A stretch of DNA of 28,200 nt from a virus: the IMG/VR virus record IMGVR_UViG_3300035665_000191, positions 1-28,200 of that record; one strand, given 5' to 3'. Numbering within the stretch: the first letter of the stretch is position 1; the number at the start of each line of letters is the position of its first letter. The notes under the pieces were generated by a model. It worked only from the letters and a program-made list of their open reading frames with translations. It searched no databases and had not been told where the DNA came from. Both the position numbers and the translations under genes were made by a program. This document shows, one piece after another, positions 19,193 to 27,138 of the stretch.

Positions 19193-19695
19193 TCCGGCCA
19201 CCGATCCACCATGAACATAGCGATGTGAAAGAGAATCAGCGCGCCTGTGGCCACCACGACGGCGATCAAACCTGCGTCACTTGCGTTCTTGATGAACTTC
19301 TTGCGCCGCCTGATCTGTTCGTAAATCATCTTCTCGCGCTGCTCTTTGATGCGCCGCCGCATCTGTACAAATTCAACGTAGCCATCGCGGCCAAGGTGCT
19401 GGAGCGGTCCGTAGTGGAACCAGTGGTACAGCGTCTTTTCCATCTCCTTGATCTTGACCTGGGCGGCGTAGGCGTCAAACGCCTCAACGGTGGCTGATTT
19501 GGAAAAGGTGAGCTTTTTGAAGAGCGGGGGCTTGGCCTGCTCGCCGTTCATCCACTCTTGCAGGTCACTGACGGCGCCGGCCCACTTGCCAAGCTGGCCA
19601 AAGACATCCTCGGCTTCTCGGCCAATCTCAACCGCCTTCTTCAGCCCGTTGAAGACGGCAGTCGCAGTCGCCAACAGACTGATTGGGTCTAGCAT
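19189..19695 (-). CDS. Helical protein with C-terminal membrane segment (168 aa)
   Basis: The 168-residue protein starts MLDPISLLATATAVFNGLKK, has a middle LGKWAGAVSDLQEWMNGEQA and PPLFKKLTFSK, a charged EQREKMIYEQIRRRKKF stretch, and a hydrophobic C-terminal helix (AGLIAVVVATGALILFHIAMF). I recognise this architecture from a protein conserved in podoviruses of aquatic bacteria (DP(I/L)xxxAtAxxAFNxhKk...GKW), annotated as hypothetical. It may be a tail, ejection or lysis-associated protein anchored to the membrane. Its start lies just after the stop of the 54-residue gene. No catalytic motif is visible. Confidence 0.7.
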   Translation of the reverse strand: MLDPISLLATATAVFNGLKKAVEIGREAEDVFGQLGKWAGAVSDLQEWMNGEQAKPPLFKKLTFSKSATVEAFDAYAAQVKIKEMEKTLYHWFHYGPLQHLGRDGYVEFVQMRRRIKEQREKMIYEQIRRRKKFIKNASDAGLIAVVVATGALILFHIAMFMVDRWPE

Positions 19696-19696
19696 C

Positions 19697-19861
19697 TCAC
19701 ACCTTTAACACGAGCCCCAAGAGCAGCATGATGATCGCGCCCGCAGTGCCGATCAAGATATGCTCCAGCCGCTTGATGCGCAGGATCGTCTCTTTCCATC
19801 GTTCCGCGCACACCGCTTCATGCGTTGACAAGCGAGCCTCCACTTCGTTTGCTGATGCCAT
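19697..19861 (-). CDS. Small membrane protein (54 aa)
   Basis: Two adjacent ATG codons (19864 and 19861) overlap the stop of the upstream gene; I use the second. The 54 residues begin MASANEVEARLSTHEAVCAE and carry a basic amphipathic helix (RWKETILRIKRLEH) and a final hydrophobic helix of about 19 residues (ILIGTAGAIIMLLLGLVLK). The layout, a soluble helix with a C-terminal anchor, resembles hemolysin XhlA-like phage proteins of lysis cassettes, but the sequence is not clearly that family. The stop is one base before the next ATG. It is too short for a standard gene call but well supported by the overlaps. Confidence 0.65.
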   Translation of the reverse strand: MASANEVEARLSTHEAVCAERWKETILRIKRLEHILIGTAGAIIMLLLGLVLKV

Positions 19862-21567
19862 CATCGAATTCCCATCAAAGCATTACGTTCTTCACGCGCT
19901 TCGTTGGTCTGTTGTACCAGCAACGCATTACGCGCGGTGATATCACTAACTAAACGCTCGGCAAGAGGATCGTATCGCGGCGTTGCCGCTCGCTGCGCTC
20001 CTTGCGACATGAGATACCGTCTCATGGCGGCAGACAGCGCGTTCGGCACTGCTGAAACAGGGCCAAGCACCGTACCTGAGCTTGGCGTGCCAATTTGCGA
20101 CGGTAGTTGTGAGACGCGAGGGAATCGACTGGCAAATTCTGCAATGTTTTGCAGGTCGCCAGTCATGTACCTGCCGCGTTGCAAGTCACTCGCAAGTTTA
20201 GTTGCGCTGACGTTGTTTGTGCCCTCGCGGATAGCATTTTCTATTGAGTGACTGATCGCCATGCGTTGGCGAGCAGCACGAAAATCATCAAGCATCTGCG
20301 TGGCATTTGGCAGACCGCTTGCAGTAATGCCCCGTTCAATTTGATCTTCCAATGCGTTTGCCACAGCTCTTTGCGCGCGCCCAATATCCGGTTCGTTACG
20401 CCTAAAACTAGCTGATGCATCATTACGAAGATCTTGGATGCGTCGTATTGCGTCCCCTGAGTCAAATTGCCCTACAAGATGAGTGTTAACAAGTTGCTGT
20501 ACGGTATTTGGTACAGCAGCCGGAAAAGACGCAGCTTGGCCGGTAAACGCTTGCTCAATGTTGGCTAGATCATTTACGAATTGATTGTCTGTCGTGACGT
20601 TGCCAATACGGCGTATTGGATCATATCCTTGTCTGGCCGCAGTTTGACGAACTGCGGTCATTGCGTCCGACGTTAGCGGCGTGTCCTCTCCAACCCCCAC
20701 CGCACGTCGCGCAAGTCTGTTAGTCGTTTCTTGATTGCGCACCGACATCATCTGCTCAAGCAGTGTCTTGCCGGCAATTCGTTCCGCAATGACAAACCGG
20801 CCTGAAAGCGGGTCGATGCTGCCTGGCGGCGCCATGTAACCTTCTGCGCGGGCACGTTCTAGCGCCATATCGCGCGGAAGGTTAGCCTGCTGTTGGGCTG
20901 TCAACGGCGACGGTGCCACTCTACGAACTTGCTCAAGCGCTGCTTGCGCCGGTACGGTGACCGCGCTCAAAGGGTTAGTGGCCGTAGCTGCCGTCTCAAG
21001 AGCGCCTGCTGCTTGCGCAAGCGGCGCTGCGACACGCGGTGCAGCTCGGCCCACAGCGCCTGCGGCTATTCGAGTTGCGCCCGCGCCTCCGGTCAACAGC
21101 GTGGATAGATCGCCAGCCGCGCCAACCGGGTCTTCGGCCAACGTTCGTTTTATGCCTTCTAGCGACCCGTAACGCTCCTTGTACATGCCGCCCACGGCGT
21201 TGGCGACATCCATAGCCCGTTGCGTGCTAGCGGGGTCAGCGTCGAACCGGTCAATAAAGTCTCTGACTGACGTAGGCACTGCGCTTCTAAGCGCGCCAGC
21301 GCCGATATCGCCAACAGTCTTGATGGTCTGCACAGGATTTGTGACAGCCTCATACAAGCCTGTTGCAAACTGTTTGGCGCTTGCAGGAAGATTGCGCATC
21401 GCTGCGGCGGGCACTTCAGCCGCCGTGTAGGTGCGACGCGGGCCAGGCAATGTCTCAATAGGGGGCGCCGTAGCGCCGCGCAAGTAGGCGTCTGGGTCAA
21501 ACGCTGGCGCTTCGGCAGACGCCGGCGCGGTCTCTCGTAGATAAGCGTCCGGGTCAAATTTTGCCAT
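19861..21567 (-). CDS. Large putative ejection/internal virion protein (568 aa)
   Basis: The N-terminus carries two copies of FDPDAYLR (residues 4-11 and 23-30), an arrangement seen at the start of internal virion proteins of podoviruses. The rest is long, Ala/Arg-rich and helical, with no membrane segment or catalytic motif I can name. It lies between another helical virion-like protein and the lysis genes, where P22-type and T7-type phages place the proteins that are ejected with the DNA. I infer a structural or DNA-delivery role from position, size and composition; direct sequence recognition is weak. Confidence 0.65.
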   Translation of the reverse strand: MAKFDPDAYLRETAPASAEAPAFDPDAYLRGATAPPIETLPGPRRTYTAAEVPAAAMRNLPASAKQFATGLYEAVTNPVQTIKTVGDIGAGALRSAVPTSVRDFIDRFDADPASTQRAMDVANAVGGMYKERYGSLEGIKRTLAEDPVGAAGDLSTLLTGGAGATRIAAGAVGRAAPRVAAPLAQAAGALETAATATNPLSAVTVPAQAALEQVRRVAPSPLTAQQQANLPRDMALERARAEGYMAPPGSIDPLSGRFVIAERIAGKTLLEQMMSVRNQETTNRLARRAVGVGEDTPLTSDAMTAVRQTAARQGYDPIRRIGNVTTDNQFVNDLANIEQAFTGQAASFPAAVPNTVQQLVNTHLVGQFDSGDAIRRIQDLRNDASASFRRNEPDIGRAQRAVANALEDQIERGITASGLPNATQMLDDFRAARQRMAISHSIENAIREGTNNVSATKLASDLQRGRYMTGDLQNIAEFASRFPRVSQLPSQIGTPSSGTVLGPVSAVPNALSAAMRRYLMSQGAQRAATPRYDPLAERLVSDITARNALLVQQTNEAREERNALMGIR

Positions 21568-21569
21568 GA

Positions 21570-22913
21570 TTACTCCATCCTCAGCCGCTTAAGAATTTGC
21601 GCGGAGCGCGGGTCAGTTGGGTTGCTGCGAGCCCAATCCAAAGCCTGCTGATCGCGCGGAGGTAGCGTAGACGTGCGTTCGGGCGGCATCTCAATCTTGA
21701 ACTCATCGCCCGCCTTGAAGCGGTCGACGTTGGCGTTATGCTTAGTGATGACGTTACGCGCAGAACGCTCATTAATGTCTAAGATGCGCCGCAGAGCGCG
21801 CTCATCCAATTTAATTTGACCGCCGGCCATTTGTGCCGCGTATTCGCGGTCCGCGTTTGACAAGCCAGTTCCTGCGCCAAACAGACTGATAAGCCGACCG
21901 ACGTTGCCTGCCAAAGTAGCCGCATACGTTTGCGCATTAGCAGTAGCGTCTGAATTAAGATCAATACCAACTTGTTTAAGTGCTTGTCCAGCGCTCACCA
22001 AAAAGTCTGCCCCAAAACCGGTGACCATACCTTTGTTCAGTAAGTCGCGGCCAAGGTTGATGGTGTCCATCGTAGAGATGGCGTCTTCTGCTGCTTTATA
22101 GCCATCTTTTATAATCTCGCTCTGCGCGCCCCCTAGTTTCTTTTTTAGTTCCGATTCTTGCACCATGGTAATGGTCGGACGCTTAGACGCTTGGAAAGCC
22201 TCAAACGCCGTGCGCTCTTCTTCCGGCATTGCTTGCGCTGCGCGAAACTCGCGTATGCTGGCCGGCACCCGCTCTTGCCCTGCACGCTCTCGCGCCGCAC
22301 GCGCCGAGATCATTGCCGCTTCGCCTCGTACGCCGGCGGCGCTAGCTTGCGCTTCTTGGGCAGCGGTCGTGCGTTCTTTGAGCGCCGCTTCCAGCCGATC
22401 TTTTTGCGACATGGTGGTGTCGAGAATTCGCTTGACGCGCGCCGGGTCGTACGTCGGCCCTAAAAATTGTACGTCGGCAGGCTTGAAGATACCCTGCTCT
22501 GACAATTTCTTAATCGCAAAATCAAACGAATCTTGATCCTTAGCCGCGCCGAGCACTCGACCCACGATATCTGCTTGGCTAAGTATTCCTTTGTATTCGG
22601 CTTCTTGGGCCTTACGGCGCGTTTCTTCCAACTGGGCTTCTGACTGCATGAGAGTGCGCGCCTCAGTCAAGAACCCGCCGCGTACCAAAGCAGGTGAGAT
22701 TTCAGCCGCTTTAGCTTCCGGCCCAAACCCACCCAAAATTTTCTCAAACTCGCCTTTGCGCCGTTGCTCGCGCATGGCGTTCTGGATCTGCATCTCACCC
22801 ATGCGCTGCTGCTGGAGGGCGTTCTGAATCTGCGCTACGCGACCTGATTGGGCTAGCGGATCGGGCAGTTGCAGCCCTTGCACTTGCAAAGCGATGTTTG
22901 GTTGAAGCGGCAT
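21570..22913 (-). CDS. Putative DNA ejection/internal virion protein (447 aa)
   Basis: The protein begins MPLQPNIALQVQGLQLPDPL, followed by long Gln/Arg/Glu-rich coiled-coil regions (about 25-110 and 165-260). A conserved block GTGLSNADREYAAQMAGG (about 345-365) is followed by RALRRILDINERSARNVI. That block is familiar from phage virion proteins, in which it recurs near the C-terminus. A virion role in DNA delivery through the cell envelope is likely. There is no lysozyme motif. Only two bases separate it from the 568 aa gene, consistent with one operon. Confidence 0.7.
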   Translation of the reverse strand: MPLQPNIALQVQGLQLPDPLAQSGRVAQIQNALQQQRMGEMQIQNAMREQRRKGEFEKILGGFGPEAKAAEISPALVRGGFLTEARTLMQSEAQLEETRRKAQEAEYKGILSQADIVGRVLGAAKDQDSFDFAIKKLSEQGIFKPADVQFLGPTYDPARVKRILDTTMSQKDRLEAALKERTTAAQEAQASAAGVRGEAAMISARAARERAGQERVPASIREFRAAQAMPEEERTAFEAFQASKRPTITMVQESELKKKLGGAQSEIIKDGYKAAEDAISTMDTINLGRDLLNKGMVTGFGADFLVSAGQALKQVGIDLNSDATANAQTYAATLAGNVGRLISLFGAGTGLSNADREYAAQMAGGQIKLDERALRRILDINERSARNVITKHNANVDRFKAGDEFKIEMPPERTSTLPPRDQQALDWARSNPTDPRSAQILKRLRME

Positions 22914-22922
22914 AGCTATTCC

Positions 22923-24668
22923 TTACGGGAGGTACGACGACCGACGCAAAGCGTTTGCCAAGTCTTGATTAGCTGAATAGTTTAGGTATTGACCTAACGC
23001 CCCTGTCAAGGCATTTGTCATGCCCACTTGGCCAGCCGCTTGCGCCGCTCCGATGCTAGTTGTCAGGTTGCCGGCTGTGGTAGCGTAGTTGCCTGCGTTT
23101 GCCGCTTGGCCTGCTGCTGCCGCCTGACCCGACGCCATCAAACCAGCCAGCGGGTTTAGTCTATTGGCGCGCTCGGTCTGGAACCGGTTGAATGCGCTGC
23201 CGTACTCTTGCGAGCCCATCTCTTGACCGTAGCGCTGCAACGCCTTGCCGGTAGCGCCGGACAGCAGACCGCCCTTCGCGGCGCGGCTAGCCTCCAGCGC
23301 CTTCATACCTTCGCTCAACCGGAACGCATAGCCTGGGTCAGCCTGAAAGTCTGACATGCCAAACGGCCGCGCGAACTTGCCGTATTCGGCAGCCGCCGTG
23401 TTGCCCGACAGCCCAAGCAGGTTGAGGAGCTGATTCTGCGCCGTGATGCCCGCCGAGCGGTAAGGCTCTTGCAGCGCCTTCTGCTCGTTGAAGATGTCAC
23501 GGGCAAGCTGACGCGCCTCACGGGCTGACTGCGCTTGGATGTTTGCAGCGTCCGTGGCCGCGCGGGAGCCCATAAAGGCGCTGGCCAGCAAAGACAACGG
23601 AACACCGTAATCTTTGGCAAGTTTGGCAAAATCACTGAGATTAAACCCAGCGTTTGTAATTGCTGCTGCGTCAGCAGCGCTAATAACAGAGCCAGTTACG
23701 GGGTCTAGCACATCGCCAGCGCCGCCGTAGCCTGACAGCGCGTTAGTGGCTGCCCCCGCCCCAGTTGCTGCACCAGCGGCGGCAGCACCTAGCCCGGTAG
23801 CGGCGTCAGCGCCGGTAATTACTCCGCCGGTTGCGGCGTTCAACACATCACCAGCGCCACCGTAGCCTGCAAGGGTACCGGCACCTGCTCCAGTAGCTAG
23901 CGCGTTAGACGACCCAAGCAATCCTGCGCTGGCGTCCGCAGCAGCAAGCTCTGCCGCAGTCAACGGCGTCGCTGCGCCCACTGTCCCCGCAGCCGCAGGA
24001 ACGCCCGCCCCTACGCCAAGCGCGTTGTAGGACTGCCCTAGCGACGCATCAATCATGTTCGCTGGGAAGTCCATCAGGATGTTCGGTCCGCCCATCGTCG
24101 CCAGCGGCGAGGTAACGACCGGGAACGCGGTGGCGGTTTCAGCCGCAGTTTTTGCCAAGCCAATGTTTTGGTTTACAAACCCAAGTTCCATTGGGTTAGT
24201 AGCCATCGTCAATTGCACCGCAGCGTCGTACTGACCGCTTGCGATCAAAGAGTCAACAATCGGCGCGGTAGAAACGCCTGCGGTAGACGCAATATGCGCC
24301 GCAGATGCTATGTTACCTTCAGCGGCCAACTGCGACGCAAGCATCGCTGGGTCTATGCCAGAGGGCAGCGCGGCGCCTGTAGCAGCAGCAAGCTCGGCGG
24401 CTGCGGAAGCGTCCCCCATAACCGCAAGCGCCTCTGCACCGTGAGCCGCAACCAAGTCAGCGGCTGCCGCCTCGGACACCGCTTCCCCTGCCGCAGTAGC
24501 AAAACCTCCCGCTTGGTAATACATCCCCAGCGCGGCAGCAGCAACTTTAACTACGTCCGGGTGAACGCCAAGCGGTCGCGCAATTGCTGACGCTACGTCG
24601 TCAACTATCCCGCCAACAGTCGTAACAAAGCCTTTGGCAAAATCTTCTAAATCTTTAAAAAAGCTCAT
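22923..24668 (-). CDS. P22 gp7-like DNA transfer protein (581 aa)
   Basis: The C-terminal third contains the block EPYRSAGITAQNQLLNLLGL, then ADPGYAFRLSEGMKALEASR and LSGATGKALQRYGQEM, and the stretch FNRFQTERANRLNPLAGL; this is typical of DNA transfer (ejection) proteins related to P22 gp7. The N-terminal two thirds are Ala/Gly-rich and of low complexity, with a 23-residue internal repeat (268-290 and 313-335, sharing GYGGAGDVL and DAA). These proteins leave the particle with the DNA and help it cross the envelope. P22 gp7 is about 229 residues, so the long Ala/Gly region is an addition. The gene precedes two other putative ejection proteins, as in P22-type modules. Confidence 0.82.
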   Translation of the reverse strand: MSFFKDLEDFAKGFVTTVGGIVDDVASAIARPLGVHPDVVKVAAAALGMYYQAGGFATAAGEAVSEAAAADLVAAHGAEALAVMGDASAAAELAAATGAALPSGIDPAMLASQLAAEGNIASAAHIASTAGVSTAPIVDSLIASGQYDAAVQLTMATNPMELGFVNQNIGLAKTAAETATAFPVVTSPLATMGGPNILMDFPANMIDASLGQSYNALGVGAGVPAAAGTVGAATPLTAAELAAADASAGLLGSSNALATGAGAGTLAGYGGAGDVLNAATGGVITGADAATGLGAAAAGAATGAGAATNALSGYGGAGDVLDPVTGSVISAADAAAITNAGFNLSDFAKLAKDYGVPLSLLASAFMGSRAATDAANIQAQSAREARQLARDIFNEQKALQEPYRSAGITAQNQLLNLLGLSGNTAAAEYGKFARPFGMSDFQADPGYAFRLSEGMKALEASRAAKGGLLSGATGKALQRYGQEMGSQEYGSAFNRFQTERANRLNPLAGLMASGQAAAAGQAANAGNYATTAGNLTTSIGAAQAAGQVGMTNALTGALGQYLNYSANQDLANALRRSSYLP

Positions 24669-25003
24669 TACGATATCTCCCTGCCGCTAACTCGTAAGCT
24701 CATAGACGCTGCAAGACTGCCAAGCGTTGAGATGGAATCGCCCAAGGTCAGGATGTGGCCTGCAATCTCAGGAAATGTGTACGCTTCGCCAGGCTGTAGC
24801 GACTTGTTCTGCACGACCAGATTGCTGCTCGCCGCAGTCTGCCCTGCCGGTACGATGTTGACGCTGATCGTTCGGACCGCAGTGCTGTAGTTGATTGCGG
24901 TCATCTTGTCAATGATCGTAGCGGTGGTGGGCGCAGTGTACTGGGTTGTCTGCACCTGCTCAACTGCTTTGGATTCAACCAACGTCCTAGCGGTGATGGG
25001 CAT
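24668..25003 (-). CDS. Small structural protein downstream of the tail fiber (111 aa)
   Basis: The ATG at 25003 lies just after the stop of the tail fiber gene, giving 111 residues starting MPITARTLVESKAVEQVQTT; a longer reading from 25096 runs inside the fiber gene and is rejected. The protein is beta-rich and Thr/Ser-rich (APTTATIIDKMTAINYS, RTISVNIVPAG, PGEAYTFPEIAGHIL), ending with SLAASMSLRVSGREI. It looks like a small virion or tail-associated beta-sandwich, and proteins of this look are common beside phage tail genes. No specific function can be given. Confidence 0.66.
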   Translation of the reverse strand: MPITARTLVESKAVEQVQTTQYTAPTTATIIDKMTAINYSTAVRTISVNIVPAGQTAASSNLVVQNKSLQPGEAYTFPEIAGHILTLGDSISTLGSLAASMSLRVSGREIS

Positions 25004-25004
25004 G

Positions 25005-26498
25005 TCATAGCTCCGCGTTGGCGTCCCAATGGATTGAGTAGCCATTGCCTGCCGTAACTGCGGTAGAGCCGGTAACCGCAAACGCGCTGTCGCCAATGTT
25101 TGCCGTAGCCGCAGTTGGCGTGGTGGTGTTTAGCGACCAGTTAGCTGTAGCAGAATCCGGCGCGTAGGTGGTGATTGTCGGCGCTGCTCGCTTTGCCACG
25201 GCGAACGTAACGGATGTAGAAAATGCTTGGTTGACCACTTGCCCCGTGGCGTACGCCGCACCTAAAGTTACGCCGGTATTTTGGGCGGGAGCCGTAGCGT
25301 ACGAAAATGATTTTTCGTAGTACCGCTGGCACATGCCAAGCTCTACACCAAACGGGCGGTGCTCAAACGGCGTAGGTGTGTTGCCAACTTCCAGTTGCAC
25401 GCCTGTAATCGCAAAGATGTTGCCGATGGTGTCCAGCACGTTGACTTGCGAAGAGGTAGCTAACGCCCAGCCAGACTGCCAACTGCCCGCTACGCCTTGC
25501 CGGGTCGTGCCGCAATAGAGCGTCCAGCCTACAGTCAATCCACTACCGTTGGTCCAGTCCCAAGTCCCGGCGGTAATCAAACCGCCTATGATTGTGATCT
25601 CTTTATACTCCCACGTGTTTGCAACAGAGATGTTGTATTCCGCCACGTAGTAACGGTCAGCACTGGGGTAGTCGTTGTTATAAAACGCCACGCAATGCGT
25701 GCCAACTTTAGCCGACCGAGCCCAAAACGAAAGCGTGAAAGTTTTGCCGATAAGATCGCGCGCAGAATAGCCTTCAATTTTTTGAAGCAACGTCCAAAGT
25801 TCTGACGCGGTGACAGTGGGGTCAGCGGTAGCCACAGTACAACGGAGGCTGTACGGAAGCGTCGGCTCGCTGGCCGGGCCATCGGAAGATTGCGTAACGG
25901 TCACAACCGCTGAAGTCACCGCAATACGCGAATATCGGTCAAGCGTGTAATTAGCGCCGAACCCGGTGTTAACCGTAAACGAAGTGCCGCGTTGCGCTAC
26001 TTCCATCGCACCGTTGATGATCTTGTTGCGCAGGCCCGCGAGCTGACCTCCGTTGTACGACTCGCCGACGATGGTGCCGCCCGTCACATTGCCGGTCAGG
26101 TTGCCAGTGACGTTGCCCGTCAGGTTGCCGGTGACGTCGCCCGTGATCGGGCCGGTGATGGTGACGCCGCTGATTGTGCCGCCCGTGATGGTGACAGCGC
26201 TGGCGTTCTGCGTCGACATCGTACCTGGCGCGGTGATGTTGTCGACGGTGTACTGCGTGACGTTGCCTGCGTTAGCAAGTACAAACTTATACGCCGAACC
26301 AGCCGTCAAGAAGATGTCAGCGCGGCCTGCGGAGTCAAGAATGATTGGGTTAGTGTTGGGCGTTGAGCCCGCCGCCGTCGTGTAGGTTGTCAGCGGCGTG
26401 GTGGTCCCGGCGATGTAGGTGTACAGCTTGCCAGCCGTCAACGGATTGCCGTTGCCGTCCAGAAATTGAAACTTGAATACTGGTGCAATGGTAGCCAT
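25005..26498 (-). CDS. Tail fiber / receptor-binding protein (497 aa)
   Basis: An N-terminal domain (1-90) has the pattern KFQFLDGNGNPLTAGKLYTY and NPIILDSAGRADIFL, common to phage tail fibers that attach through this part. Residues 119-140 hold four tandem G-(N/D)-(V/L)-T repeats (GDVTGNLTGNVTGNLTGNVT), suggesting a triple-stranded shaft. From about 156 onwards, RNKIINGAMEVAQRGTSFTVN leads into a beta-rich domain with a jelly-roll look, often the carbohydrate-binding head of fibers. It should set host range. It lies between the gp10-side tail gene and the DNA transfer gene. The start at the ATG at 26498 has no competing alternative. Confidence 0.82.
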   Translation of the reverse strand: MATIAPVFKFQFLDGNGNPLTAGKLYTYIAGTTTPLTTYTTAAGSTPNTNPIILDSAGRADIFLTAGSAYKFVLANAGNVTQYTVDNITAPGTMSTQNASAVTITGGTISGVTITGPITGDVTGNLTGNVTGNLTGNVTGGTIVGESYNGGQLAGLRNKIINGAMEVAQRGTSFTVNTGFGANYTLDRYSRIAVTSAVVTVTQSSDGPASEPTLPYSLRCTVATADPTVTASELWTLLQKIEGYSARDLIGKTFTLSFWARSAKVGTHCVAFYNNDYPSADRYYVAEYNISVANTWEYKEITIIGGLITAGTWDWTNGSGLTVGWTLYCGTTRQGVAGSWQSGWALATSSQVNVLDTIGNIFAITGVQLEVGNTPTPFEHRPFGVELGMCQRYYEKSFSYATAPAQNTGVTLGAAYATGQVVNQAFSTSVTFAVAKRAAPTITTYAPDSATANWSLNTTTPTAATANIGDSAFAVTGSTAVTAGNGYSIHWDANAEL

Positions 26499-26505
26499 AC
26501 AAGCC

Positions 26506-27138
26506 TCAAAGATTGTTTGTCACGGTCAAGATGACCGAGGGGATGCCCGGAACCGGCGCCGAAGCTGCCGCAGCAAGTATTTGACAGCTTGTATCGTCGG
26601 TGGACCACATTATTTCAAAGTAGTCGCCAGCGTTAAATTCGTGAAGGTAATTCCACGCAGCCACAATTTCAGCGTTGTTACCTTGGATGCGGATTTGGGA
26701 TGCCGAGTCGGGCACATTTACGCCGTTAACACGCAGCCAGATAAAAATAAACGCGGTGCCACCAGAGGTTTTATCGAGCTGCGCTGAAAACTCAATGTTG
26801 AAGATGCCTGGCCGATCAACATAGATGCGCGACGTCGGCGTGCCAATGGTCACACCTCGACTAAAGCCAACCGAGTTGAACGTCATGCCGTACGCGGTGT
26901 TGATCGATGCGGCGGTTTGTGTAGTGGTGTCGTAGAAATAGCCGTACCGCGTCGTTACAAGTTGAGGTGTCTGTGCCGCCGGGTCAACCTGCAAGTCTTC
27001 CAGCGTGAATTGATTCTGCCCCAGCCCCAAGAGCGTGAACGAGTTGTTGAAGAAGCGGTACCACTCGCGCTGCATCACGTTGTCCGGCCCTTCAATGACC
27101 GGCACACGCTGCGCGGGGATGCGCGTGATATTAGGCAT
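26506..27138 (-). CDS. Tail structural protein with C1q/TNF-like beta domain (210 aa)
   Basis: The ATG at 27138 overlaps the end of the gp10-like gene by eight bases; the longer frame from 27207 lies inside that gene. The protein starts MPNITRIPAQRVPVIEGPDN. The beta-rich rest (GYFYDTTTQTAASINTAYGM, then RIYVDRPGIFNIEFSAQLDK, IFIWLRVNGVNVPDS and FNAGDYFEIMWS) has the look of the C1q/TNF jelly roll seen in many phage tail proteins. It probably forms a trimeric tail or fiber-base component. The next gene is the tail fiber. Confidence 0.74.
   Translation of the reverse strand: MPNITRIPAQRVPVIEGPDNVMQREWYRFFNNSFTLLGLGQNQFTLEDLQVDPAAQTPQLVTTRYGYFYDTTTQTAASINTAYGMTFNSVGFSRGVTIGTPTSRIYVDRPGIFNIEFSAQLDKTSGGTAFIFIWLRVNGVNVPDSASQIRIQGNNAEIVAAWNYLHEFNAGDYFEIMWSTDDTSCQILAAAASAPVPGIPSVILTVTNNL

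Noticed and set aside
25004-25096. N-terminal extension of the 111 aa structural gene
   Set aside because: It lies within the end of the tail fiber gene in another frame and has no separate ribosome site; the ATG at 25003 directly follows the fiber stop.
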